From Flintibacter faecis (lineage in GTDB: Bacteria > Bacillota > Clostridia > Oscillospirales > Oscillospiraceae), in NCBI RefSeq assembly GCF_014287875.1, contig NZ_JACOPN010000003.1, forward strand, positions 186,001 through 250,000: a stretch of 64,000 bases of DNA. Direction: 5' to 3'. The translations under genes and the position numbers were made by a program. The notes under the pieces were generated by a model that saw only the letters and a list, made by a program, of their open reading frames with translations, was not told the DNA's origin and ran no database searches. Position 1 is the first letter of the stretch. Each line of letters starts with the position of its first letter. Positions 26,941 through 36,167 of the stretch are shown piece by piece.

Positions 26941-27246
26941 TGTCCAAGCGTTCTAAAAACAGAAAACTGTCCCGCTAGGGAAAAATAGCGGTGCAGACGG
27001 CGGCTCTGTCCCCTCCACCCCCGGCGACCCCGGCAGCGTCACCCCCGGCAGGTGCAGCGCACCGTCTCCCTGTCGGAAGACGATGCCTCCATCCAGTCTC
27101 AGCCCCAGCAGCCCCTGCCCGCCTATGAGGTACGCACCATGCTCTATTTCGCGGAAAAACTGTGGACCCGGCCCACGGGTCTCTCTCCTGCCAAGCTGGC
27201 CCGCACCCGGCTCACTGCGCTGACATTGCTGCCTGGAAAGGCGTAA
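26941..27246 (+). other. gene-poor stretch with possible coding remnants
   Basis: A 12-codon frame (MSKRSKNRKLSR) starts directly at the kinase stop (TAAATG). After a Pro/Gly-rich repeat-like section (27001-27050) a 64-codon frame from a GTG at 27052 encodes AYEVRTMLYFAEKLWTRP and ends at 27246. Neither is recognised and neither has a good independent binding site; the longer one may be the 3' remnant of a lost gene. Confidence 0.25.
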
Positions 27247-27250
27247 ACAA

Positions 27251-27303
27251 AATGGGACGGCCCCCGTGATCTCAGATCACAGGGACCGTCCCATTGATTT
27301 TTC
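27251..27303. terminator. bidirectional terminator
   Basis: A long near-perfect stem (AATGGGACGG.. with ..CCGTCCCATT) with an inner GTGATCT/AGATCAC pairing is followed by a T run on each strand. It serves the threonine aldolase gene and any transcript from the left. Confidence 0.88.
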
Positions 27304-27307
27304 TTGT

Positions 27308-28363
27308 TCACTTCGCTTCTTCACATCCGGGCAAGCTTTCGATGGCCGCGATCAGCGCGGCTACCTCCTCGTTCCGGGTGCTCCAGCTGGTGCAGAATCG
27401 GATACAGTTGTGCTGCGCGTCCACGGCGTGACTCAGTTCAAAGATGAAGTCTTTCCCCAGCGCCGCCTCCTGCGCCCGGCTCACCACAGCGAACTGCTGG
27501 TTGGTGGGGCTGTCCACCCACAGGGGAATACCCGCCTTTTGAAAGGCCGCCTTGATCTCCATGGCCTGGCGGTCCGCCCTCCGGGCCAGGTCGAAGTACA
27601 GGCCGTTCTGGAACAGGGTGTAAAATTGCAGGCCCATCAGCCAGCCCTTGGCCAGCACATCCCCCCGCTGCTTCATGCAGGTGCGGAAGTGATCTTGCAG
27701 GGCAGGGTTTCCCAGCACCAGGGCCTCCCCGAACAGGGCCCCGCACTTGGTCCCTCCGATGTAAAAGGCATCTGTCAGCCGGGCCAGGTCAGCCAGGGTC
27801 ACGTCGCAGCCCTCGCTGGCAAGCCAATAGCCCAGTCTGGCCCCATCCAAAAACAGATACAGGCCATACTTTTTACACGCGGCAGACAGCTCCTCCAGCT
27901 CCGCCTTGGCATACACCGTGCCAAACTCCGACGGGCTGGAGATATAGGCCAGCTTGGGCTGGGTGAGGTACTCGGGCGCTCCCCCATCCAGATACCTGCG
28001 GCAATCCTCCTCCACCGCCCGGGCGGTAAGCTTGCCGTTTTCCGCCGGGACGGCCAGCACCTTGTGCCCGGTGAGCTCAATGGACCCGGCCTCGTGGGCG
28101 TTGATGTGTCCCGTGTCCACACTGATCACGCTCTGCCAGGGCCGCAGGGCGGCGGCGATCAGGGTGGCGTTGGTGGGGGTGCCGCCCACGATAAAGTGGA
28201 CCTGGGCCTTCACGCCACCCAAATGCTTCAGGATCTCCGCCTGAGCCCTCTCACACCATCGGTCCGCCCCATAGCCGGGGTAGCTCTCCTCGTTGTTCTG
28301 GGCCAGCGCTTTTAAAATCTCCGGGTGCGCCCCCCGGTTATAGTCGTTATTGAACCGGAACAT
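27308..28363 (-). CDS. ltaE: low-specificity threonine aldolase
   Basis: The 351-residue PLP enzyme of the beta-eliminating lyase family cleaves threonine/allo-threonine to glycine and acetaldehyde. Fold type I features are visible: VGGTPTNATLIAAAL, ETGHINAHE-like TGHINAHEAGSIE, LFLDGARLGYWL (PLP Asp) and YIGGTKCGALFGEAL with the PLP lysine. GGAGG lies 8 nt before the ATG at 28363; an upstream in-frame ATG at 28396 has no site. Transcribed alone. Confidence 0.9.
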   Translation of the reverse strand: MFRFNNDYNRGAHPEILKALAQNNEESYPGYGADRWCERAQAEILKHLGGVKAQVHFIVGGTPTNATLIAAALRPWQSVISVDTGHINAHEAGSIELTGHKVLAVPAENGKLTARAVEEDCRRYLDGGAPEYLTQPKLAYISSPSEFGTVYAKAELEELSAACKKYGLYLFLDGARLGYWLASEGCDVTLADLARLTDAFYIGGTKCGALFGEALVLGNPALQDHFRTCMKQRGDVLAKGWLMGLQFYTLFQNGLYFDLARRADRQAMEIKAAFQKAGIPLWVDSPTNQQFAVVSRAQEAALGKDFIFELSHAVDAQHNCIRFCTSWSTRNEEVAALIAAIESLPGCEEAK

Positions 28364-28499
28364 CGCTCTCTCCTCCGTTTTCTCGTTTGATAGCAACTTG
28401 ATTATAGCATCTCCCGCACAGCGGCTTCAACCTTTTCCCAGTGGGTTTTATATGTGTTTCACGCTATGAAAAGTTTTTTGAGAAATTTGAAAAAAGTTG

Positions 28500-28528
28500 T
28501 TGACAACTCACGCCTTTTCTGATAAGAT
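28500..28528 (+). promoter_or_regulatory. promoter of tRNA-Ala copy 2
   Basis: TTGACA (28500-28505), 17-nt spacer, TAAGAT (28523-28528). The leader up to the tRNA is nearly the same as at copy 1. Confidence 0.8.
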
Positions 28529-28576
28529 ACTCATTGTTCCGAGCGAACAGGCCGCAAAAAGCCCACAACAAAATAT

Positions 28577-28652
<76 letters not shown>

Positions 28653-28684
28653 ACCGGACATCCGACAGGATGTCCGGTTTTTCT
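28653..28684 (+). terminator. terminator of tRNA-Ala copy 2
   Basis: A 10-bp perfect stem (ACCGGACATC/GATGTCCGGT) starts at the CCA end and runs into TTTTTCTTT. Confidence 0.9.
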
Positions 28685-28737
28685 TTGTCTCTACACTGGG
28701 CAGCCGACCGCCGCTCGATCGTCTGCACCGGATAAAA

Positions 28738-28777
28738 GCACCCTCCGCCCCCGGCATAAAGCCAGGGCGAAGGGTGC
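28738..28777 (-). terminator. cysS terminator
   Basis: A GC-rich stem GCACCCTTCGCCC / GGGGCGGAGGGTGC (two imperfect pairs) is followed on the minus strand by TTTTATCC, 33 nt beyond the stop. Confidence 0.82.
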
Positions 28778-28809
28778 CTGTTTTATATTACGCTATGCTG
28801 TTGTTCTGC

Positions 28810-30261
28810 TTACATGCGCTTCCACACGGCACCGCCGGGCACGTCGGTGACCTCCACGCCCATCTCCTTCAGCTGATCCCGGAGCTGGTCGGCCTTGGCA
28901 AAGTCCTTGGCCTTCTTGGCCTGACCCCGGGCCAGGACCAGGGCATCGATGTCTGCGTCGCCTTCTCCGGTGACGGTGTAGTCCCCCTGAGAGGCGGCCG
29001 CCTTCTGAGCCTTAGCCAGCTCCTGGCGGCGGGCCTGGGCTTTCTCCAGCAGGGACAGGGACAGCACCCCGTCAAAGCTGCCCAGGATGGCCAGCTTGGT
29101 GGCACCGTTGGTCTTGGCCTTCAGGGCATCATACAGGGCGGTGACACCCTGGGCGGTGTTCAGGTCATTGCCCATCTGCTGACGGAACTTATCCTCATAC
29201 TCCTTCACCACGGCCCGGTCCACTTCCCCGTCCTTGGGGTCCAGGGCAGCGATCTTGCTCACCAGCTTCTGATAGGCCCCGGCGGCGTTGTCCAGGTTCT
29301 CCCAGGTAAACACCAGGCCCTTGCGATAATGGCTCTGCAGGCAGAAGAAACGATAAGCCAGGGGATCATAGCCCTTCTCCTCCAGCAGGGAGACGGTCAA
29401 AAACTCCCCCTTGGACTTGGACATCTTGCCGGTGGTGGTGTTCAGGTGGTGGACATGGAACCACTGGGGGCACCAGGGGTGGCCCAGATAGCTCTCGGAC
29501 TGGGCGATCTCGTTGGTGTGGTGGGGGAAAGCGTTGTCGATGCCGCCGCAGTGCAGGTCCAGATACTCGCCGTTATACTTCATGGAGATGCCGGAGCACT
29601 CGATGTGCCAGCCGGGGTAACCCACCCCCCAGGGGGAGTCCCACTTCAGGGCCTGATCCTCGAACTTGGACTTGGTGAACCACAGGACGAAGTCGTTCTT
29701 GTTGCGCTTGTTCACGTCCTCTTCCACGCCCTCCCGGACGCCCACGGCCAGGTCCTCCTCGTCGTGGGCATTGAAGACATAGTAACGGTCCAGCTTGGAG
29801 GTGTCGAAATACACGTTGCCCCCGGCCACATAGGCATAGCCCTTGTCCAGCAGGGCGGAGACGATCTTGATATACTCGTCGATGCAGCCGGTGGCGGGCT
29901 GGACCACGGCGGGCCGCTTGATGTTCAGCTTTTGACAGTCCTGGAAAAAGGCGTCGGTGTAATACTGGGCGATCTCCATCACCGTCTTGTGCTCCCGGCG
30001 GGCGCCCTTGAGCATCTTGTCCTCGCCGGTGTCTGCGTCGCTGGCCAGGTGGCCCACGTCGGTGATGTTCATCACCCGGTTCACGTCGTACCCGTCGTAG
30101 CGCAGGAACTTCTCCAGCACGTCCTCCATGATATAGGAGCGCAGGTTTCCGATGTGGGCAAAGTGGTACACCGTGGGGCCACAGGTGTACATCTCCACAT
30201 GGCCGGGGGTGTGGGTCTGGAAGGTCTCCTTCTTGTGGGTGGCGGAATTATACAAAAGCAT
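28810..30261 (-). CDS. cysS: cysteinyl-tRNA synthetase
   Basis: The 483-residue class I synthetase charges tRNA-Cys. Signatures: CGPTVYHFAHIGNLRSY (zinc Cys and HIGH), GWHIECSGIS and DLHCGGIDNAFPHHTNE (zinc ligands), KMSKSKG (catalytic loop), then the anticodon-binding domain. It lies 48 nt after cysE in one operon controlled by a T-box leader, linking cysteine synthesis to tRNA-Cys charging. Confidence 0.96.
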   Translation of the reverse strand: MLLYNSATHKKETFQTHTPGHVEMYTCGPTVYHFAHIGNLRSYIMEDVLEKFLRYDGYDVNRVMNITDVGHLASDADTGEDKMLKGARREHKTVMEIAQYYTDAFFQDCQKLNIKRPAVVQPATGCIDEYIKIVSALLDKGYAYVAGGNVYFDTSKLDRYYVFNAHDEEDLAVGVREGVEEDVNKRNKNDFVLWFTKSKFEDQALKWDSPWGVGYPGWHIECSGISMKYNGEYLDLHCGGIDNAFPHHTNEIAQSESYLGHPWCPQWFHVHHLNTTTGKMSKSKGEFLTVSLLEEKGYDPLAYRFFCLQSHYRKGLVFTWENLDNAAGAYQKLVSKIAALDPKDGEVDRAVVKEYEDKFRQQMGNDLNTAQGVTALYDALKAKTNGATKLAILGSFDGVLSLSLLEKAQARRQELAKAQKAAASQGDYTVTGEGDADIDALVLARGQAKKAKDFAKADQLRDQLKEMGVEVTDVPGGAVWKRM

Positions 30262-30309
30262 GATATTCTCTCCTTCTTCTGTGGTAACGGGACGCAGCCG
30301 TCCGTTTGA

Positions 30310-30951
30310 TCATTTGTTCTGTTTGGCCAGTTGCTGCTCCAGCTGCTCCACCCGTTCTGCCAGGGCGGCCAGCTTCTCCAGGGTGGGGTTCTCCACGCTG
30401 GTCTGGTCCACCTCGTCGGCAAAGTGGGTGGTCCGCCCGGCGATACGGACGATCTGGGCGGGGATACCCACGGCGGTGGCATCGTCAGGCACCTCGCTGA
30501 GGACCACGGCGTTGGCGGCGATACGGGAATTATCCCCCACTTTAAAGGGACCCAATACCTTGGCCCCGCAGCTGATGAGCACGTTGTTGCCGATGGTTGG
30601 GTGGCGCTTGCCCTGGTCCTTGCCCGTGCCGCCCAGGGTCACGCCGTGGTAGATGAGGCAGTCATCCCCCACCTCGGCGGTCTCGCCGATGACGATGCCC
30701 ATGCCGTGGTCGATGACCAGGCGGCGGCCGATGGTGGCCCCGGGGTGGATCTCAATGCCCGTCCAGAAGCGGCTCCACTGGGATACCCACCGGGCCAGGA
30801 ACCGCCAGTTCTTACAGTAGAGCCAGTGGGCCACCCGGTGATAAAGCACCGCATGGACGCCCTGGTACAGCAGCAGGATCTCCAGCTTGGACCTGGCGGC
30901 CGGGTCCCGGCGCTGATAGGCCTCCAACGTCTCGTTGAGTGTTTTAAACAT
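30310..30951 (-). CDS. cysE: serine O-acetyltransferase
   Basis: The 213-residue enzyme makes O-acetylserine from serine and acetyl-CoA, the first step of cysteine synthesis. It has the N-terminal helical SATase region and hexapeptide beta-helix (IEIHPGATIGRRLVIDHGMG, IYHGVTLGGTGKDQGKRHP, VGDNSRIAANAVV). The C-terminus ends in a coiled coil (LEKLAALAERVEQLEQQL) instead of the terminal Ile used by cysteine synthase complexes. The ATG at 30951 has AGGAGAGG 8 nt upstream. First gene behind the T-box. Confidence 0.94.
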   Translation of the reverse strand: MFKTLNETLEAYQRRDPAARSKLEILLLYQGVHAVLYHRVAHWLYCKNWRFLARWVSQWSRFWTGIEIHPGATIGRRLVIDHGMGIVIGETAEVGDDCLIYHGVTLGGTGKDQGKRHPTIGNNVLISCGAKVLGPFKVGDNSRIAANAVVLSEVPDDATAVGIPAQIVRIAGRTTHFADEVDQTSVENPTLEKLAALAERVEQLEQQLAKQNK

Positions 30952-30990
30952 CTTCGTTTCCTCTCCTTCTCCGGCCACGCCGAAAAAACA

Positions 30991-31216
30991 AAAACCCCTT
31001 ACGCCCGCACGGGCATAAGAGGCGACTGAAAACTCGCGGTTCCACTCTCATTTCTCACTTCACTGGCCGCTATCGGGGCCAAGCCGGGGGCCATTACGCC
31101 CCGCACTCCCGGACGCACTTCACGCCTTGCCGCCGCAGGCCCCCTTCCAGCCGATGAAAGGCCCTCTCTGTTCTTTGGCCAAACCGCTACTCTTTCCGCT
31201 CTGCGTGCTTACATTT
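30991..31216 (-). promoter_or_regulatory. T-box leader (cysteine-type, inferred) of cysE-cysS
   Basis: On the minus strand the leader has AGTA next to a purine-rich bulge in stem I, the conserved T-box bulge GAGTGGAACCGCGAG (31047-31033) and a terminator (CCTCTTATGCCC / GGGCGTAAGGGG, 31022-30995) followed by a T run. T-boxes bind uncharged tRNA through a specifier codon and the CCA end; binding favours the antiterminator. TGC triplets at 31137-31135 and 31117-31115 are candidate cysteine specifiers; which is used was not resolved. Downstream genes fit tRNA-Cys. Confidence 0.88.
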
Positions 31217-31221
31217 TTATT

Positions 31222-31250
31222 ATATTATCATCCCCCGGCGGCGGTGTCAA
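31222..31250 (-). promoter_or_regulatory. promoter of the cysE-cysS T-box transcript
   Basis: TTGACA (31250-31245), 17-nt spacer and TAATAT (31227-31222) on the minus strand. Confidence 0.75.
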
Positions 31251-31293
31251 GTGCCGCAGGCTCTTTTTGCATGAAACAGCCTTTGCACGGCAA

Positions 31294-31328
31294 AAGCCCG
31301 CCGCACGGAAGCTCCATGCGGCGGGCTT
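31294..31328 (-). terminator. tsf terminator
   Basis: A 12-bp perfect stem (31294-31305 with 31317-31328) followed on the minus strand by TTTTG. Confidence 0.88.
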
Positions 31329-31365
31329 GTTGTATGCAGAAAAGATGCTGCAAACAGGCGGCAAA

Positions 31366-32280
31366 TTACTTGGCCAGCTGCTTGGCGATCTCCTCGGCGA
31401 AGTTCTCCTGCTTCTTCTCGATGCCCTCGCCCTTCTCGAAGCGGACAGCGGCCTTCAGCTTGATGGAACCGCCCTGCTCCTTGGCCACCTTGGCCACATA
31501 CTGCTCCACGCTCATGGAGTTGTCCTTCACGAACTCCTGCTGCAGCAGGCAGTTCTCCTCATAGAACTTGCGCAGCTTGCCGGTGACGATGCCCTGCTTC
31601 ACCTTGTCGGGCTTGGCAGCCATCTTGGGGTCGTTCTCCATCTGGACCAGCAGGATCTTCTTCTCCTCCTCCAGAGTGGCATCGTCCACCTCGGACTTAT
31701 CCAGGAAGCGGGGATTCAGAGCCGCGATCTGCATGGCCATGTCCTTGCCCACCTCGGCCACCTGCTCGGGAGCCAGATCGGTGTCCAGGTTGACCAGCAC
31801 GCCGATCTTGCCGCCGGCGTGGATATAGGGCACGGAGACACCGTCCACATAGAAGGCGAAGCGGCGGACCTTGATGTTCTCGCCGATGACCAGGACCATC
31901 TCCTGCTGCTCCTCCTGCACGGTGCGGCCATTGCCGAAGTCGGCGGCCATCAGGGCCTCCAGGTCGGCGGGCTGGACCTTGGCCACAACAGCGGCCACGC
32001 CCTTGACGAAGTCCACAAACTTCTCGTTCTTGCCCACGAAGTCGGTCTCGGCGTTGACCTCGACCACCACGCCCACGCCGTCAACCACAGCGGCGTAAGC
32101 CATACCCTCGGCGGCGATGCGGCCGGCCTTCTTCTGAGAGGCAGCCAGGCCCCGCTCGCGGAGGAGCTCCACGGCCTTGTCCATGTTGCCCTCGGCCTCG
32201 GTCAGGGCCTTCTTGCAGTCCATCATGCCCACGCCGGTCATTTCGCGCAGGGCCTGTACGTCTTTCGCAGTGATCGCCAT
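31366..32280 (-). CDS. tsf: elongation factor Ts
   Basis: The 304-residue guanine-nucleotide exchange factor regenerates EF-Tu-GTP. It shows the UBA-like N-terminus (VQALREMTGVGMMDCKKAL), the TDFVGKNEKFVDF core motif and a C-terminal dimerisation region. The ATG at 32280 has GGAGG 10 nt upstream; a GTG two codons earlier is only 4 nt from it. Second gene after rpsB, separated by a potential attenuator. Confidence 0.96.
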   Translation of the reverse strand: MAITAKDVQALREMTGVGMMDCKKALTEAEGNMDKAVELLRERGLAASQKKAGRIAAEGMAYAAVVDGVGVVVEVNAETDFVGKNEKFVDFVKGVAAVVAKVQPADLEALMAADFGNGRTVQEEQQEMVLVIGENIKVRRFAFYVDGVSVPYIHAGGKIGVLVNLDTDLAPEQVAEVGKDMAMQIAALNPRFLDKSEVDDATLEEEKKILLVQMENDPKMAAKPDKVKQGIVTGKLRKFYEENCLLQQEFVKDNSMSVEQYVAKVAKEQGGSIKLKAAVRFEKGEGIEKKQENFAEEIAKQLAK

Positions 32281-32315
32281 AATCACATTACCTCCGTTAT
32301 TTTGGTTTTAAAAAA

Positions 32316-32348
32316 GGCGCGCCCGGCCCGCGCACGGGCGGGCGCACC
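32316..32348 (-). terminator. attenuator between rpsB and tsf
   Basis: On the minus strand a 10-bp stem (GGTGCGCCCG with CGGGCGCGCC, one G-U pair) is followed by T6. It lies in the 100-nt gap between the two genes. Confidence 0.75.
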
Positions 32349-32379
32349 TTGGTTTCACAAATCAGATGTGTGCTGAAAA

Positions 32380-33102
32380 TTACTCAGCGGTCTCCTCGGC
32401 GGGAGCGGCGGCCTCGTCCTGGCCCTGCTTTCCCTCCTGGATGGCGTTGGCCATGACAGAGGAGATCAGCTTGATGGCGCGGATAGCGTCGTCGTTGCCG
32501 GGGATGACGTAGTCGATCTCGTCGGGATCGCAGTTGGTGTCCACGATGGCGACAATGGGGATGTTCAGCTTGCGGGCCTCGTTGATGGCGTTGCGCTCCT
32601 TGCGGGGGTCAACGACAAACAGGGCACCGGGCAGCTTCTTCATCTCGGTCACGCCGCCCAGATACTTCTCCAGCTTGGCGATCTCGCCCATGTGCTTCAT
32701 GACTTCCTTCTTGGGCAGCATGTCGAAGGTGCCGTCCTCCTGCATCTTCTTCAGCTGGTTCAGGCGGTCCACACGGCCGCGCATGGTCTTGAAGTTGGTC
32801 AGCATGCCGCCCAGCCAGCGGGCGTTCACCCAGTACATACCCACACGGCCGGCCTCTTCCTTGATGGCCTCCTGAGCCTGCTTCTTGGTGCCGACGAACA
32901 GGATGGTCTCGCCCTTCTCGCCCAGCTCGCGGACGAAGTTATAGGCCTCCTCCAGCTTCTTCACGGTCTTCTGCAGGTCGATGATATAGATACCGTTGCG
33001 CTCGGTGTAAATGTAGGTGGCCATCTTGGGGTTCCACCGACGGGTCTGGTGGCCGAAGTGAACGCCGGCCTCCAGCAGCTGCTTCATAGATACGACTGCC
33101 AT
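32380..33102 (-). CDS. rpsB: 30S ribosomal protein S2
   Basis: The 240-residue protein has the S2 signatures ([69 protein letters not shown]) and an acidic C-terminal tail. AGGAGG lies 9 nt before the ATG. It forms the usual rpsB-tsf operon. Confidence 0.97.
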   Translation of the reverse strand: MAVVSMKQLLEAGVHFGHQTRRWNPKMATYIYTERNGIYIIDLQKTVKKLEEAYNFVRELGEKGETILFVGTKKQAQEAIKEEAGRVGMYWVNARWLGGMLTNFKTMRGRVDRLNQLKKMQEDGTFDMLPKKEVMKHMGEIAKLEKYLGGVTEMKKLPGALFVVDPRKERNAINEARKLNIPIVAIVDTNCDPDEIDYVIPGNDDAIRAIKLISSVMANAIQEGKQGQDEAAAPAEETAE

Positions 33103-33216
33103 GATTGTTTCCTCCTAAATTTCAGTTCAATTCTTCTGGGGGCTTCATATTTCCCGCCAACCCGGCAAGCCGGGCACCGGGCGAAAAATCCACACTCCCA
33201 CGCATAATGCTTTGAT

Positions 33217-33245
33217 ATTCTACCATAGCTCTCCCGGCAATGCAA
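33217..33245 (-). promoter_or_regulatory. rpsB promoter and structured leader
   Basis: TTGCAT (33245-33240), 17-nt spacer, TAGAAT (33222-33217). The roughly 105-nt leader contains a GC-rich hairpin (CCCGGTG..CCGGGTTGG, 33155-33185), possibly the S2 autoregulatory element; that is inference. Confidence 0.65.
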
Positions 33246-33312
33246 GGATTTTTTCCCGTTTTCCCGAGATTTATACTATTTATATAAACACAGCATCTCC
33301 GCCGCCCGTGTC

Positions 33313-34632
33313 TCAGACAAAGTGCTCCCGGGCGTACCGCAGCAGCTCCTCCCGAAAGTCCGGGTGGGCGATGGAGGCCATGGCCTCGGCCCGCTCTCTC
33401 AGGGACTTGCCGGGCAGGCTGACCACGCCGTATTCCGTGGCCACATACTGGATCATGGTCCGGGGGGCACTCACCGTGCTGCCCGCTGGGATGGCGGGGA
33501 GGATGTTGGACTTGCGCTCCCCCTCCTTGGTCACCCGGGAGGAGTTGATGCAGATAAAGCCCTTGCCGCCCTTGGAGCGGAATGCCCCCTCCAGAAAGTC
33601 CATCTGCCCGCCGATGCCGGACAGCTGGCGGGTCCCGGCGCTCTCCGCATTCTCCTGGCCCATCAAATCCAGCTGCACCCCGCCGTTGATGCTGATGACG
33701 TTGCTCAGTCGGCTGATGCGGTCCACCGAGTGGATGTAGTCCAGATCCCCGGGGTGGAACAGGCCCGGCTCGGCGGAGAGCCAGTCGTACAGCTCCTGAC
33801 TGCCCATGGCCAGGTTCCAGGCGGACAGACCGGTATCCAGCTCTTTCCGGGCGTTGGTCAGCTTTCCCGCCTTGTAAAGCTCCAAAAACGGGTCACTTAT
33901 GGTACCGGTGTGGCAGCCCAGGTCCTTCTTGTCCGACTGGGCCAGCATCTTGGCCACGGTGTAGGGCACGCCGCCCACGCCCAGGGACAGCACCGCCCCG
34001 TCGGGGATCAGCTCCACCACCCGGCGGGCGATCTCTATATCCGTGGCGCTGGGCTCCCGATAGGAGCGCTGGGGCAGGGGCTCGTGGACCCCCTCCACCA
34101 CAAAGTCCGCCTCGCTCAGGTGGACCCGGTGGGAGCCGTCCACCCCCTGCAGCCTGGGATAGTGCTCGTTGACCTCAAAGATCACCGTGCGGGCGCTCTG
34201 GAAGATGGTCCGCCAGGCGTAGTTGGAGATACCCAGACCGCAATAGCCCTCCCCGTCGGGCCGGGACACAGGGACCACCGCCACGTCACAGCGGATGTGT
34301 CCATCCCGATACAGATAGGGCAGCGACCGCAGCACCACCGGCAAAAAGGTCACCAGACCCCGCTTTTGCAGTTTGCGCTCATAGTCGCCGATGTGCCAGC
34401 TGTAATAAGAGAAGCTCTCCCCCTCCGGGTCCTGCTCCACGATCTCGATGCGGGGGCGGATGACCAGGCCGCCCCGGACCTTCACGTCTCTCACCTGTCC
34501 CTTCCGGGCGGCCAGTGCCCGGTCCACCAGCTCGGGAAAGCCCGCGCCAAAGCCATAGTCCACCCAGTCGCCGGACTGCACCGCCCCGGCGGCCTGTTCC
34601 GGCGTGACAAATTTCGTCTGTTTTCCTGCCAT
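33313..34632 (-). CDS. acyl-CoA:acetate CoA-transferase (butyryl-CoA type)
   Basis: The 439-residue protein belongs to the acetyl-CoA hydrolase/transferase family. The conserved GVGGVPYTVAKML and SGIGGQMDFLEGAFRSKGGKG segments and the HTGTISDPFLELYKAG region match butyryl-CoA:acetate and 4-hydroxybutyrate CoA-transferases; the catalytic glutamate should lie near ISINGGVQLDLMGQENAES. It would move CoA from butyryl-CoA to acetate, the last step of butyrate formation. Substrate choice cannot be fixed from sequence alone. No other butyrate genes are in the window. Confidence 0.82.
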   Translation of the reverse strand: MAGKQTKFVTPEQAAGAVQSGDWVDYGFGAGFPELVDRALAARKGQVRDVKVRGGLVIRPRIEIVEQDPEGESFSYYSWHIGDYERKLQKRGLVTFLPVVLRSLPYLYRDGHIRCDVAVVPVSRPDGEGYCGLGISNYAWRTIFQSARTVIFEVNEHYPRLQGVDGSHRVHLSEADFVVEGVHEPLPQRSYREPSATDIEIARRVVELIPDGAVLSLGVGGVPYTVAKMLAQSDKKDLGCHTGTISDPFLELYKAGKLTNARKELDTGLSAWNLAMGSQELYDWLSAEPGLFHPGDLDYIHSVDRISRLSNVISINGGVQLDLMGQENAESAGTRQLSGIGGQMDFLEGAFRSKGGKGFICINSSRVTKEGERKSNILPAIPAGSTVSAPRTMIQYVATEYGVVSLPGKSLRERAEAMASIAHPDFREELLRYAREHFV

Positions 34633-34840
34633 GCTCTTGATTCCTTTCTCGCTTGTCTTATTCCGCTCCCCGTCGGGCCGGGCCGCAGACTATCGTGTTC
34701 TCTTACTTTACGGTATCTTTCCCCCGTTGTAAAGGACTTTCTGCCTGCCCGAAAAGGGCCGGTTTTAAAATCGTTAAGCGTTGACCGAAAAAGAATCTCG
34801 TTTTCTTTTCCAAAAAAACCTCCCAACTTTGTAAAAGCGA

Positions 34841-34869
34841 TTGAAAAGGGACGGGACTTTGAGTATAAT
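34841..34869 (+). promoter_or_regulatory. agmatinase promoter
   Basis: TTGAAA (34841-34846), 17-nt spacer, TATAAT (34864-34869), about 125 nt before the start codon. The rest of 34633-34994 shows no gene. Confidence 0.75.
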
Positions 34870-34994
34870 CTGGGCATAAACGATAACAAAGCAGCACCGA
34901 CGGGGCCGGGTGTCAAGCGGGTCCCGCCGGGAGACAAAGAACGTATTCCGGTGTGAGAACAGAGATTTCAGAATTTTGAAAGGGGTTATTTATT

Positions 34995-35951
34995 ATGCGT
35001 CCTGAACTGATCAGCCAGCCCATCACGGGCATTTGTTCCTTTGGCCGCTATCCCATCTGTCTGGACCTGGACGAGCTGAAGGCCGACTTCGGCGTGCTGG
35101 GTGTTCCCTTCGATATGGGCGTTGGCTTCCTCAGCGGTGCCCGCATGGGTCCCCGCCGTATCCGCGAGGCCTCCACCCAGTATGGCCGGGGCAACGTGGG
35201 CTATTATGATTACGAGGCCGACGAGCAGATGCTGGCCGCCCCCATCACCATCGCCGACTGCGGCGATGCCGACGTGCTCCAGGGCGACCGGGACTACTCC
35301 TTCCAGTGCATCGAGCGTGCCGTCCGCCGCATCATCCGGGCCGGCTCCATCCCCATCGTCATGGGCGGCGACCACTCCATCAGCATCCCCGTGGGCCGGG
35401 CTCTGGAGGAGTACGGCAAGAAGATCTGCGTCATCCAGTTCGATGCCCACCTGGACTGGACCAGCCACGTAGGTCCCCTGGTCCAGGGCAACGGCAGCCC
35501 CATGCGCCGCATGTCCGAGATGGACCACATCGGCCAGATGGTGCAGATCGGTCTGCGGGGCATGGGCAGCGGCAAGAAGAGCGACTATGACGATGCCCGG
35601 GCCTATGGCAGCAAGCTGATCTCCGCCCGGGAGCTGCACTCCAAGGGTGTGCAGTGGGTCCTGGACCAGATCCCCGACGCCGAGGCCTATTACATCACCT
35701 TCGACATCGACGGCTACGACATGCCCCTGGCCCCCGGTGCCGCCTCTCCCCTGCCCGGCGGCATCACTTACGACGAGAGCATGGATATGCTCAAGGCCAT
35801 CTGCCAGACCGGCAAAGTGGTGGCCATGGACCTGGTGGAGGTCGCCCCCACCTATGACCCCACCGGCTGCACCGATCGTCTGGCCGCTCTGACCATGCTC
35901 CAGGTCATCGCCCACACGGGTAAGAAGCTCCACGAGAACGACAACAAGTAA
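34995..35951 (+). CDS. speB: agmatinase-family ureohydrolase
   Basis: The 318-residue enzyme hydrolyses agmatine (or a related guanidino compound) to putrescine and urea. The two-manganese site is visible: MGGDHSISIPV, QFDAHLDWTSHVG and TFDIDGYDMPLAPG. The start is supported by AAAGGGG 8 nt upstream. It is the intact ureohydrolase of the window; the polyamine operon at 17 kb retains only a fragment of another speB. AspProAla in the last motif is replaced by AspMetPro, so agmatine specificity is not certain. Confidence 0.85.
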   Translation: MRPELISQPITGICSFGRYPICLDLDELKADFGVLGVPFDMGVGFLSGARMGPRRIREASTQYGRGNVGYYDYEADEQMLAAPITIADCGDADVLQGDRDYSFQCIERAVRRIIRAGSIPIVMGGDHSISIPVGRALEEYGKKICVIQFDAHLDWTSHVGPLVQGNGSPMRRMSEMDHIGQMVQIGLRGMGSGKKSDYDDARAYGSKLISARELHSKGVQWVLDQIPDAEAYYITFDIDGYDMPLAPGAASPLPGGITYDESMDMLKAICQTGKVVAMDLVEVAPTYDPTGCTDRLAALTMLQVIAHTGKKLHENDNK

Positions 35952-35998
35952 TCATAATATCCCATCACCATCTCTCTTATCCCCCTCTTTGATCTGAC

Positions 35999-36041
35999 CA
36001 ACAGCGCCCGGTCCGTCCGCCAGACGGGCCGGGCGCTGTTG
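35999..36041 (+). terminator. hairpin after speB
   Basis: A 13-bp perfect stem (35999-36011 with 36029-36041), without a clear T run. Confidence 0.65.
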
Positions 36042-36136
36042 TCTGTGTTCCGGTATTCCGGTTTCAAAGTCAAGCGTTTTTTCTTCCCTTTTTTTGATTT
36101 GAACCTTGCATTTCTCGCCCTTTTCCGCGCCCCCAC

Positions 36137-36167
36137 TTGAAAAAAAAAAAAAAAAAACGGCTATACT
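36137..36167 (+). promoter_or_regulatory. gltS promoter with an 18-A spacer tract
   Basis: TTGAAA (36137-36142) and TATACT (36162-36167) are separated by 19 nt, of which most is an uninterrupted run of 18 A (36140-36157). The leader that follows has pairing CTTAGGAT/ATCCTAAG (36172-36219) and GTGC/GCAC hairpins before the gltS start. Confidence 0.65.
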
